Below are positions 56,721 through 64,000 of a stretch of 64,000 nt of DNA, piece by piece. A model generated the notes under the pieces. That model ran no database searches. It had not been told where the DNA came from and was given only the letters and a program-made list of their open reading frames with translations. Position numbers and translations under genes: made by a program. Each line of letters starts with the position of its first letter. The first letter of the stretch is position 1. This stretch comes from an uncultured Chlorobiaceae bacterium (GTDB taxonomy: Bacteria; Bacteroidota; Chlorobiia; Chlorobiales; Chlorobiaceae): the NCBI GenBank assembly GCA_903822595.1, contig CAIJPS010000036.1:1-64000 (forward strand), given 5' to 3'.

Positions 56721-57713
56721 ATGAGTGAAACAATATTGGTGACCGGTTCGACCGGTTTTATTGGAGCGCGATTGTTGCACTATCTTGCAGGGGAGGGTGA
56801 GAGGGTAAGGGTTTTTCTTCGTCCTGAGAGTAATGGCGGGGATTTGCTGAAAGGGGTGGAGGTTGTTCGGGGCAGTTTTAGCGATACGGAGGCTCTTGGC
56901 CGAGCGGTGCTGGGTGTTGACCGGATTGTGCACCTGGCGGGGGTAACAAAAGCTTTGGACGAGGTGGGCTATGATGCAGGCAATGTGTTGCCGGTGCAGA
57001 ATCTTCTTGCGGCAGCAAGGGAGCATAACCCAGGGTTGAAGCGTTTTCTGTTTGTCTCGTCACTGACGGCTGGCGGCCCTGCTCAGGAAGGTGTGCATGG
57101 GGTCAGGGAGGTCGACATCCCGGCACCGGTGAGTGCATACGGGCGGAGCAAGTTGCGGGCGGAAAGGCTCTGCATGGAGCGTTCTGGTGGTATTCCGGTT
57201 ACCATTGTGCGTCCTCCTGCGGTTTACGGGCCTGGCGACAGGGATGTTTTGCAGGTTTTTCAAATGTTTTCCAAAGGGGTGCTGATATCGGCGGGCAGTG
57301 CAGCAAGGCAGCGTTTCAGTATGATCTATGTCGACGATCTTGTTCGTGGCCTGATAATGGCGGCTCGCTCGGAGCGGGCTGTCGGACGCATTTATTATAT
57401 TACTTCGAACCGGTCATGGTCATGGGATGAGCTGATTGCTGCTGTGCAGCCGATGCTTGGTTTTACAAAAATCCATAAACTTTCGCTTTCGAAGCCTCTT
57501 GTCTTTTTTGCTGGTACCCTCTTTGGTGCGGCAGCTTCGTTATGCGGATCGGCTTCTCTTATCAATCGTGACAAGGCCAATGAACTGGTGCAGGATTATT
57601 GGGTCTGCTCGTCCGAGCAGGCTGAGATTGATCTTGGTTTCAGGGCTGGAACAACTCTTGAAGAGGGGGTTGCAAAAACGATCGCCTGGTACCGGCGTGA
57701 AGGATGGCTGTGA
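56721..57713 (+). CDS. NAD-dependent epimerase/dehydratase-family reductase
   Basis: 330 residues of the extended short-chain dehydrogenase fold: ILVTGSTGFIGARLLHYLAG at the N-terminus, DRIVHLAGVTKALDEVGYDA, RFLFVSSLTAGGPA, and the active-site Tyr-x3-Lys in APVSAYGRSKLRAERL. VRPPAVYGPGDRDVLQVFQM follows. Sugar epimerases, dihydroflavonol reductase-like enzymes and ceramide reductase-type proteins all fit. It is divergent from the alpha-oxoamine synthase (242 bases apart). Its stop is 13 bases from that of holA, which converges. Substrate not known. Confidence 0.8.
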   Translation: MSETILVTGSTGFIGARLLHYLAGEGERVRVFLRPESNGGDLLKGVEVVRGSFSDTEALGRAVLGVDRIVHLAGVTKALDEVGYDAGNVLPVQNLLAAAREHNPGLKRFLFVSSLTAGGPAQEGVHGVREVDIPAPVSAYGRSKLRAERLCMERSGGIPVTIVRPPAVYGPGDRDVLQVFQMFSKGVLISAGSAARQRFSMIYVDDLVRGLIMAARSERAVGRIYYITSNRSWSWDELIAAVQPMLGFTKIHKLSLSKPLVFFAGTLFGAAASLCGSASLINRDKANELVQDYWVCSSEQAEIDLGFRAGTTLEEGVAKTIAWYRREGWL

Positions 57714-57726
57714 ATGACGGGCTCAT

Positions 57727-58767
57727 TTATCCCAGAAGTTTCTGCATGAGTCGCAGGAGCAGATATTTTTCGTCCGGGTAGGGAATCAGCCCTTTGAGTG
57801 CGGCATCCGTCTCTTTAAGGGCGGTTATGGCGCGCTCAGCGTCCTGCAGTGAAAATGAGCGGGTGTAGGTGAGGTAGTTTTTAACAAAGTACTCTTGCTT
57901 GCCGTACATGCCGAGTATTTTTGCGATTTCTGCCTGGGGAAGTTGCCTGACCTCGGGCAGGGAGAGCTTCCAGAGTCGAATGTAAAAAGTGGCAAGGAAG
58001 CGAACGATGTTGCCGAGCCCCTCTTTTTGTCCCTCCTGCTCCATGATCATGAGCGATATGCCGCTGCAGAGTCTCAGACTCCGTTCAGCAAGGGCTTTTT
58101 CGAGTTCAAAGACGTTGTAGCTGCGCGATATGCCGACGCAATCGAGAACGTCGGCTGCCGTGATGCTTTTTTGACTCCCCCTGGCAGATGCGTACAGGAT
58201 GATTTTTTCAATTTCATGGCATATTTCCCGCGCCGAGGGTTCGATATAGGCGGTAAAGGCTTTGAGGGCATCAGGCTCAAAGCTCCATCCGGAAGCTTTA
58301 GCCCTGCCAGAAGCGAAAAGCTCCGGAGTCTTGATGGCAGGGAAGTCATAGCGGTATTTTTTCAGGGTGCTGAAGGGCGGTTTTTCAACCTCTTTTTTAT
58401 CGATCTGGTCGGCATCGAGCAGCAGGACGGTAAACTCTGCCGGACTCTGGATGTAGCGACTGAATTTTTCTTCGTGCTGTTTTTGCAGCTCTTTTGTTGC
58501 CGGCTTTTTGATTTTTTCAAATTGCCGGACAATGATCAGTTGCTTCGGGGTGAACATCGGATATTCAGAGGCTTTTGATACCAGCTCTCCCGGTGTGAGG
58601 TCGGGGCCGTAGAGGATGGCGGTGTTGCAGGCCGCATCGCTTTCTGACGAAAAAATCGCTGTTTTGATCATGCCAGCAAGCTCTTCCTTGAGGTAGCTTT
58701 CGGGGCCGTGAAAGAGATAAACCGGCGCAATGGTTCCGGCAAGAATATTTTTTTTCAGTGCATCCAT
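57727..58767 (-). CDS. holA: DNA polymerase III delta subunit
   Basis: 346 residues, typical length. The N-terminal AAA+-like domain without a P-loop begins [30 protein letters not shown], and later segments [17 protein letters not shown] and [13 protein letters not shown] are normal for the delta subunit. The C-terminal helical collar domain has [18 protein letters not shown] and [18 protein letters not shown]. Delta opens the sliding clamp during loading. It is downstream of ssb on the same strand (128 bases). Confidence 0.9.
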   Translation of the reverse strand: MDALKKNILAGTIAPVYLFHGPESYLKEELAGMIKTAIFSSESDAACNTAILYGPDLTPGELVSKASEYPMFTPKQLIIVRQFEKIKKPATKELQKQHEEKFSRYIQSPAEFTVLLLDADQIDKKEVEKPPFSTLKKYRYDFPAIKTPELFASGRAKASGWSFEPDALKAFTAYIEPSAREICHEIEKIILYASARGSQKSITAADVLDCVGISRSYNVFELEKALAERSLRLCSGISLMIMEQEGQKEGLGNIVRFLATFYIRLWKLSLPEVRQLPQAEIAKILGMYGKQEYFVKNYLTYTRSFSLQDAERAITALKETDAALKGLIPYPDEKYLLLRLMQKLLG

Positions 58768-58895
58768 TGTTGATATAAAATATTAAAGGGCGCACAGGAG
58801 TGCACCCGATATGTTAGTCCTACTCCTGCCTGACCCCTGCTCCTCTCTCTTTCCACTCTTTTTCCGTCCGTAATGACCGGGAAAGCAGGTTCGTT

Positions 58896-59354
58896 TCAGA
58901 AGGGCAGATCGTCCTTTTCATTTTCAAGCAGTGCTCCAGAAGGCGGAGCTGGTGGTAATTGATGCTCGGGCGTACTTTGATGGCGCTCGTAACCCTGCTG
59001 GCTGCTTTCATAGTTCTGTCCTGAGGGCTTGCCATCAAGCATCTGCATGTCGCTGATCACAATCTCTGTGGTGTATTGCTTGACGCCCTCTTTTTCCCAG
59101 CTTCGGGTTTGCAGTTTTCCTTCAACATAGATTTGAGATCCTTTATGCAGATACTCTTTGCAGATCTCCGCCAGTCGTCCCCATGCGACGATTCTGTGCC
59201 ACTCGGTTTTTTCCTGGAGTTCGCCCTGCTGGTTTTTGAACTTCTCGCTTGTTGCAAGCGTGAAGTTTGCTACGGTTGTCGATCCAGCCAGTCGGCTCTC
59301 TGGTTCACCACCGAGTCTTCCGATCAGCATTACCTTATTAAGTCCTCTTGCCAT
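58896..59354 (-). CDS. ssb: Single-stranded DNA-binding protein
   Basis: 152 residues from the ATG at 59354 ([19 protein letters not shown]). An upstream in-frame start at 59405 adds 17 residues outside the family and is rejected. OB-fold body: [54 protein letters not shown] Gln/Ser/Pro-rich linker leads to the acidic C-terminal tip DDLPF, which binds partner proteins. It protects single-stranded DNA in replication, recombination and repair. Confidence 0.95.
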   Translation of the reverse strand: MARGLNKVMLIGRLGGEPESRLAGSTTVANFTLATSEKFKNQQGELQEKTEWHRIVAWGRLAEICKEYLHKGSQIYVEGKLQTRSWEKEGVKQYTTEIVISDMQMLDGKPSGQNYESSQQGYERHQSTPEHQLPPAPPSGALLENEKDDLPF

Positions 59355-59429
59355 GGTATTTGGATGGTTCGTTGAAAAAAGCGTTCGGGAATACCCTGCC
59401 TCCATGTTGTAAAGATAGGATTATCCTTT

Positions 59430-60236
59430 TTATACTGCAAGCAGCTCGGCATCAATGACAGGGCCTTCCCGGCAGAGCAGTATGGTACGTAGCCCTCCAT
59501 CCGGACTTTTGACTTCGACGCTGCAGCCGTAGCAGATTCCTATTCCGCAGCCCATTACCGATTCAAGTGAGACGTCGCAGGCCAACCGGTGTTCACGACA
59601 GAACCCGGCAACCGCTTTCAGCATTGGATTTGGGCCGCACGCAAAAACTTTGAGACTCTCTTTTTTTTCAAAACCGGGCAGTTCGTTTTCGAGCAGCTCT
59701 ACCACAGTGCCCCTGAATCCTGAGGACCCGTCATCGGTTGCGAAGCGGCAGTTTGAAAGACTCCCTGCGAGCAGCTCCTCGTTTGTCCGGCCTCCAATCA
59801 GGTTGATTACCTTTTTGCCTTTCGCGGCAACTGTTTTTTCAAGAAAAAGCATTGGGGCTGTGCCGATCCCTCCGGAAACCAGAATCGCGGTGTTGAACTC
59901 CTTGCTTGTTGTGTCGAAACTGGTTCCAAGCGGGCCGAGTACCATCACTGTTGAACCTTTTTCGGTATTGCATAAAAGCGAGGTGCCGGGCCCGATTGAT
60001 TTGGCCATGATGTCGATATGCTCTCCCTCTCTGTTGTGTATCGAAAATGGTCTTCTGAGCAGTGGCAGCGTCGTGTCGCTGACCTTGATGTTCACAAAGT
60101 TTCCGGGCTTGGCTGCAGCGGCAATTGCCGGGCAATGAAGCGTGATGATGCTGACACTGCTGCTGATTCGGCGGGTCTGGACGACAGTGGCCCGGATATC
60201 GACGATGGAGTTGGTTTCGAGCATAACGGGGCTCAT
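59430..60236 (-). CDS. pyrK: Dihydroorotate dehydrogenase electron transfer subunit
   Basis: 268 residues. Ferredoxin-reductase-type FAD domain ([20 protein letters not shown]), NAD-binding part ([32 protein letters not shown]), and a C-terminal [2Fe-2S] site with Cys ligands in [14 protein letters not shown] and ILLCREGP. PyrK passes electrons from PyrD to NAD+ in pyrimidine synthesis. PyrD is not in the window. It lies 75 bases upstream of ssb on the same strand. Confidence 0.9.
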   Translation of the reverse strand: MSPVMLETNSIVDIRATVVQTRRISSSVSIITLHCPAIAAAAKPGNFVNIKVSDTTLPLLRRPFSIHNREGEHIDIMAKSIGPGTSLLCNTEKGSTVMVLGPLGTSFDTTSKEFNTAILVSGGIGTAPMLFLEKTVAAKGKKVINLIGGRTNEELLAGSLSNCRFATDDGSSGFRGTVVELLENELPGFEKKESLKVFACGPNPMLKAVAGFCREHRLACDVSLESVMGCGIGICYGCSVEVKSPDGGLRTILLCREGPVIDAELLAV

Positions 60237-60452
60237 CCAGGGATAGGTGATGGTTTGTACTCAGAGAGGTTAATTAAGTGAGCAGAACATTCATTTGCAA
60301 GCCGTTGGCTCTATATAAAAAATATTAAAAATTTTTAAGCTTGGCTGAAGTGTGTATGTTGAATCTTTTGTAGTGTCAGCTCAGAGTGATATCTTTGGCT
60401 TTTTCTGATTTCTGATTTTTCCCTCAGCGTTCCTAAATCCAATGTCCGGTTC

Positions 60453-61679
60453 ATGCGTATTTTAACTTTTACAGGTAAAGGCGGAGTAGGTAAAACCAGT
60501 GTCTCTGCGGCTACGGCAGTACGCTTGTCGCAGCTTGGTTACCGTACACTTGTTCTTTCTACCGATCCCGCACATAGTCTTTCGGATTCGTTCAACCTGC
60601 CTCTTGGTGCCGAACCGACCAAAATCAAGGAGAATCTTGATGCCATTGAGGTTAATCCCTATGTGGACCTGAAGCAGAACTGGCATGCGGTGCAGAAGTA
60701 CTATACGAAGGTTTTTATGGCTCAGGGTATTTCGGGGGTCATGGCCGATGAAATGACCATCCTGCCTGGTATGGAAGAGCTTTTCTCCCTTTTGAGGGTA
60801 AAGCGTTATAAAGCTTCCGGACTCTATGATGTTCTGGTGCTCGATACGGCCCCGACTGGTGAAACCCTTAGGCTTCTCTCCCTTCCGGATACCCTTGCCT
60901 GGGGTATGAAGGCGATCAAAAATGTCAACAAATACCTTATCAAGCCGCTGAGCAAGCCGCTTTCAAGAATGTCCGATAAAATTGCATTTTTTATTCCTCC
61001 GGCTGATGCTGTTGAGTCGGTTGATCAGGTATTTGATGAGCTTGAAGATATCCGAGAAATTCTTACGAATAATCAGAAATCGACGGTACGCCTGGTGATG
61101 AATGCGGAAAAAATGTCGATCAAGGAGACCATGCGTGCCTTGACCTACCTGAACCTGTATGGCTTCAAGGTCGATATGGTGCTGGTCAACAAGCTGCTTG
61201 ATACAAAAGAGGACAGCGGATATCTGGAGAATTGGAAAGCTATTCAGCAGAAGTACCTTGGAGAGATTGAAGAGGGATTTTCTCCCCTTCCGGTTAAAAA
61301 GCTGAGGATGTATGAAAAAGAGATTGTCGGTCTTGCGTCACTTGAGATGTTCGCCAAGGATATGTACGGCGACACTGATCCATCCGACATGATGTATGAC
61401 GAGCCGCCGATAAAGTTTGTTCGTAATGGCGATGTCTACGAAGTACAGTTGAAGCTCATGTTTGCCAATCCTGTCGATATTGATGTTTGGGTAACCGGTG
61501 ATGAGTTGTTTGTACAGATCGGTAATCAGCGCAAGATCATTACGCTTCCGATCAGCCTGACCGGACTTGAACCGGGCGATGCTGTTTTCAAGGATAAATG
61601 GCTGCACATTCCCTTTGACCTCAATCATCAGGAGCATAGCCAGCAGCAAAAAGAACAAAAAGCTTATGATAGAGGATAA
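60453..61679 (+). CDS. ArsA/Get3-type ATPase with C-terminal HSP20-like domain
   Basis: 408 residues. Deviant Walker A TGKGGVGKTSVSA (Lys9 and Lys14 as in MinD/ArsA ATPases), DPAHSLSDSFNLPLGAEP, and the switch segment VLDTAPTGETLRLLSLP. After about residue 315 a small beta domain (RNGDVYEVQLKLMFANPVDI, VTGDELFVQIGNQRKIITLP, DKWLHIPFDL) resembles the HSP20-like fold found at the end of many bacterial ArsA-like proteins. No arsenite pump gene is near; by comparison with Get3, a role in handling membrane or envelope proteins is thinkable. It is upstream of the chlorosome genes csmC and csmA, 124 bases away. A link to chlorosome assembly is inferred from position only. Confidence 0.83.
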   Translation: MRILTFTGKGGVGKTSVSAATAVRLSQLGYRTLVLSTDPAHSLSDSFNLPLGAEPTKIKENLDAIEVNPYVDLKQNWHAVQKYYTKVFMAQGISGVMADEMTILPGMEELFSLLRVKRYKASGLYDVLVLDTAPTGETLRLLSLPDTLAWGMKAIKNVNKYLIKPLSKPLSRMSDKIAFFIPPADAVESVDQVFDELEDIREILTNNQKSTVRLVMNAEKMSIKETMRALTYLNLYGFKVDMVLVNKLLDTKEDSGYLENWKAIQQKYLGEIEEGFSPLPVKKLRMYEKEIVGLASLEMFAKDMYGDTDPSDMMYDEPPIKFVRNGDVYEVQLKLMFANPVDIDVWVTGDELFVQIGNQRKIITLPISLTGLEPGDAVFKDKWLHIPFDLNHQEHSQQQKEQKAYDRG

Positions 61680-61803
61680 TCATCCCGTTGAAGAGTATTT
61701 GTTTAGATCGATATTTATGTTTAAGTTTCGGTAGAGTAATTTTATCAGTTCATAATCATAACCGGGGCACCATTCTTGCTGCCTCATTTCCATGGAGAGT
61801 GAT

Positions 61804-62223
61804 ATGTCGGAATCTTATCAGAAACTACGTAAAGATTTTAAGGAACTTGAGTTTACCGATCGCCTTACGTTCCTTGCTGAGAGTGTGCTTTTAACTGGCC
61901 AGAGCGCTGTTGTGGGTAGCCTGAACCTTGCCGGTAATATTTTTGATACGGTAACGGGTACGGTGGGTGCTGTTATCGATGCTTCAGGCATTGGCAATCT
62001 GCTTGGCAGTACCGGTGGTGTTGTTGGTGAGACCATTGACAGGGTTGCCATTACCGTAAAGGATGCATCCAGAACTGCCAGTGAATTGTATGTCAGCGCT
62101 GTTGAAACCGTTGAAAATGCAACCGGAAATGCTGCGACGGCAGTTGGTGATGCAGGGGTATCTGCTTCCGAAGTGGTCAAGAATTTTGCTGGTTCTTTTC
62201 AGAAAGGCCCGATAAGGAAATAA
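61804..62223 (+). CDS. csmC: Chlorosome envelope protein C
   Basis: 139 residues from the ATG at 61804 ([17 protein letters not shown]), preceded by ggagagtgat; an ATG 12 bases earlier is less likely. After a charged start, a long Ala/Gly/Val/Thr-rich hydrophobic middle ([37 protein letters not shown]) fits insertion into the chlorosome lipid monolayer. The match to CsmC rests on this sequence type and on the place directly upstream of csmA, the csmC-csmA order known from Chlorobaculum tepidum. The 132 bases to csmA hold a small ggcg/cgcc hairpin that may affect the ratio of the two transcripts. Confidence 0.87.
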   Translation: MSESYQKLRKDFKELEFTDRLTFLAESVLLTGQSAVVGSLNLAGNIFDTVTGTVGAVIDASGIGNLLGSTGGVVGETIDRVAITVKDASRTASELYVSAVETVENATGNAATAVGDAGVSASEVVKNFAGSFQKGPIRK

Positions 62224-62355
62224 GAGTTTTTTTTTGGCGGTGACGCCGTCGTGAGAAATTTTTTGTGTTTTTTTGTTTATTACCATAAATTGAATCAAGA
62301 ATTCTGATTTTACGTTTCTGATTATTTTCCAACAATTAAATTCCAAGGAGGAGTT

Positions 62356-62598
62356 ATGAGTGGTGGTGGCGTTTTTACCGATATCCTGGCAGCAGCTGGA
62401 CGCATTTTTGAAGTGATGGTTGAGGGGCATTGGGAGACTGTAGGCATGTTGTTTGATTCTTTGGGCAAAGGCACCATGAGAATCAACAGGAATGCTTATG
62501 GCAGCATGGGCGGAGGCACAAGCCTTCGTGGCTCTTCACCTGAGGTTTCAGGTTATGCCGTTCCTTCAAAAGCTGTTGAATCAAAGTTCGCAGAGTAA
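62356..62598 (+). CDS. csmA: Chlorosome baseplate bacteriochlorophyll a-binding protein A
   Basis: 80 residues: [20 protein letters not shown], then [20 protein letters not shown] with His25, the residue proposed to bind bacteriochlorophyll a, and a C-terminal ~20-residue part that is removed after synthesis. The precursor I recall from C. tepidum has 79 residues; here an extra Thr sits in [10 protein letters not shown]. CsmA forms the paracrystalline baseplate that passes energy from the chlorosome to FMO and the reaction centre. The ribosome binding site aaggaggag is near perfect, as expected for an abundant protein, and a terminator follows. Confidence 0.96.
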   Translation: MSGGGVFTDILAAAGRIFEVMVEGHWETVGMLFDSLGKGTMRINRNAYGSMGGGTSLRGSSPEVSGYAVPSKAVESKFAE

Positions 62599-62625
62599 GC
62601 ATACCCGGAGTTATGCTCCTCGCTC

Positions 62626-62663
62626 AGGCAGTGAAAAGGTTAAATCTTTCACTGCCTTTTTTT
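62626..62663 (+). terminator. Rho-independent terminator after csmA
   Basis: An 11 bp stem (aggcagtgaaa and its complement) with a ~10-base loop, followed by seven T. It lies 27 bases after the csmA stop. Confidence 0.88.
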
Positions 62664-62776
62664 GTTTTCAAAAAGGCGGCCATTGTGGTGTTGACGGGGT
62701 GATTTCTGTTTATTGTAAAATTTTCATAGATTTACATTCAGCGTGCTAATCAGTATCAAGTGAACAGGTATGGGTA

Positions 62777-64000
62777 ATGGCTAATTTATCGTTGTATGTT
62801 TCGGCGCAGACCGAACAGAGTGATGTGACTGAGTTTTTTCAGAAAGGGCTCATGAGTGCCGGTGAGAATCCGATTGCATTTTTTGAGGGGGTTTTTTATG
62901 AATCACACCAGGAGCGCGTTGGTAATATTGCCTTTCAGGATTATCTGATCTATACCGACAAGGCTGTTTACTTCTGGGCAAGGGGTTCCAGTAAAGACTA
63001 TCTTGACCGGTTTAATCTTGGCTCCGTCTCTGTAAACAGTCGGAACAAGGATCATGATTTTGCGACGCTTAATTTTAAGGTTCGCCGTGAGGAGAAGGAT
63101 CCTGTCTATGTGATTTTTGATATGGTCGAACTGAGGGAAGCTGAATTGATTATCAGGCTTCATACGGTTATTGAGTCGGTCATAGAAGAGCGTTGTGGCC
63201 TTGATTACCGGAAAAATCTTCCTGACGATGTTTCTCTGCTTATTCTGAGGGGATCAAGGAATATTTGTGTTCCTCAGGTCATCTCTCTTCGCTTTAATGC
63301 TCCCGATTCCACACAGCGTGAGAGCCATATTGGTTATGGTCAGGATCTGCTTGAGCAATATAAGGCCTCGATCGGTTACCCTTCGGATGAAAGGGCTCCG
63401 CAGCAGTCTGGAGCTGTTCCAGGGGGAGGGCAAGGCGGGGAGCATAATCCGGAAGGATTTTCTCCGGCTGATGTTATCAAGGGAATTGAGAATATGCTTC
63501 CCACAGATCCGGCTTCATTGAAAAGAATTGCCGGTTCTCTCAAGGAGATGATAGGAGACGCTCCCTTCAAGATTCGTGACCAGGTCAAGAATGATCTGCA
63601 ACATGTTCCCGGAATGCTCACTGCGCTCAATGAGCTGATTAACAGTATCGCGGATAACCCGCAGGCCGAACGTTTTGTTATCAATATTGTTAAAACGGCA
63701 GTCAAAAATGATGGGGTAATCGGATCGGTTGGCAAGCTGTTACGGCTCTCCTCCAGTTTTGGCGAGACATCGAAGAAGAGGGCACAACGGCCCTCCCCAA
63801 AAGTGGATAGTGCCGGATCGGATGATGATCTGTTGCCGGATAAGTCGCGCGATGCAGATGATGATCGTATGTTCAAAAGAAAGAACATTCATATAAGCAG
63901 TAATGATGAGGCGACGCTCAATGAAGATTGTTTCAGCAGCGATCCCTCCCCGGTTGCGCAACACAATACGGTTTCAGCGGCATCCGGTGAATCAGTCCTG
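62777..64000 (+). CDS. Protein of unknown function downstream of csmA (3' end outside window)
   Basis: The frame starts at the ATG at 62777 (MANLSLYVSAQTEQSD) and is open to the end of the window (408 codons visible). The ribosome binding site is weak (acaggta). Residues about 45-100 (NIAFQDYLIYTDKAVYFWAR, DRFNLGSVSVNSRNKDHDF) have the beta-strand look of a bacterial PH-like domain. After a Gly-rich linker (GAVPGGGQGGEHNPEGF, about 215-235) comes a helical part (ADVIKGIENMLPTDPASL), then an acidic low-complexity tail (SAGSDDDLLPDKSRDADDD). I do not recognise the family. The place after csmA and its terminator suggests, weakly, a tie to chlorosomes or membranes. Confidence 0.75.
   Translation, partial: MANLSLYVSAQTEQSDVTEFFQKGLMSAGENPIAFFEGVFYESHQERVGNIAFQDYLIYTDKAVYFWARGSSKDYLDRFNLGSVSVNSRNKDHDFATLNFKVRREEKDPVYVIFDMVELREAELIIRLHTVIESVIEERCGLDYRKNLPDDVSLLILRGSRNICVPQVISLRFNAPDSTQRESHIGYGQDLLEQYKASIGYPSDERAPQQSGAVPGGGQGGEHNPEGFSPADVIKGIENMLPTDPASLKRIAGSLKEMIGDAPFKIRDQVKNDLQHVPGMLTALNELINSIADNPQAERFVINIVKTAVKNDGVIGSVGKLLRLSSSFGETSKKRAQRPSPKVDSAGSDDDLLPDKSRDADDDRMFKRKNIHISSNDEATLNEDCFSSDPSPVAQHNTVSAASGESVL

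Noticed and set aside
60453..61679. Arsenic resistance operon
   Set aside because: The ATPase is ArsA-like but there is no arsB, arsC, arsR or arsD, and it carries an HSP20-like tail in a chlorosome setting.

Overview
The window is a piece of a green sulfur bacterium (Chlorobiaceae; Chlorobium/Pelodictyon-like) chromosome. The proof is on the right-hand side: the chlorosome genes csmC and csmA, and a run of bacteriochlorophyll genes (Mg-chelatase large subunit bchH, methyltransferase bchM, B12/radical-SAM cyclase bchE). The species cannot be fixed from sequence reading alone.

The window splits into two halves at about 45.8 kb. Positions 1-45,750 are accessory and concern the cell surface. 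First (1-11,049, + strand) come five tandem genes for large secreted repeat proteins. They carry different front ends (PPC/Ig-like, delta-60 beta-propeller, two nidogen-like NIDO proteins, one serralysin-type metalloprotease) but the same ~175-residue C-terminal module with RTX-like calcium-binding repeats, probably a type I secretion signal. The third gene has a one-base expansion in a T tract and is frameshifted relative to its intact tandem duplicate. No type I secretion apparatus is in the window. Next (11,042-17,664) come a small methyltransferase and two divergent paralogues that fuse a methyltransferase, a coiled coil and two family-2 glycosyltransferase domains. A 1,884-residue S-layer/adhesin-like protein follows (18,126-23,780) with its own terminator. 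Then comes a + strand glycan cluster (23,908-35,234): a PaaK/CapK-like adenylate-forming enzyme, glycosyltransferases, methyltransferases, a UDP-glucuronate decarboxylase-like enzyme and proteins of unknown role. This looks like a locus for a surface polysaccharide or for glycosylating the large surface proteins.

Positions 35,853-45,749 hold two consecutive genes with strong ribosome binding sites that together resemble the TcA subunit of Tc (ABC) toxin complexes: a 2,185-residue N-terminal/shell part with transthyretin-like and VRP1-like regions, and a 1,105-residue pore and TcB-binding part. No TcB/TcC gene is visible. A TcA-like locus in an anaerobic phototroph is the most striking item here.

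From 45,885 on the content is core metabolism. On the minus strand are bchH-bchM-bchE, a TonB-dependent receptor, and an alpha-oxoamine synthase (serine-palmitoyltransferase-like) that diverges from an NAD-dependent epimerase/reductase; the last two may make sphingolipid. Then come holA, ssb and pyrK (minus strand), and on the plus strand an ArsA/Get3-type ATPase, csmC, csmA and the start of a conserved-looking protein of unknown function that runs off the end of the window. No rRNA, tRNA, CRISPR array, insertion sequence or integrase was recognised.
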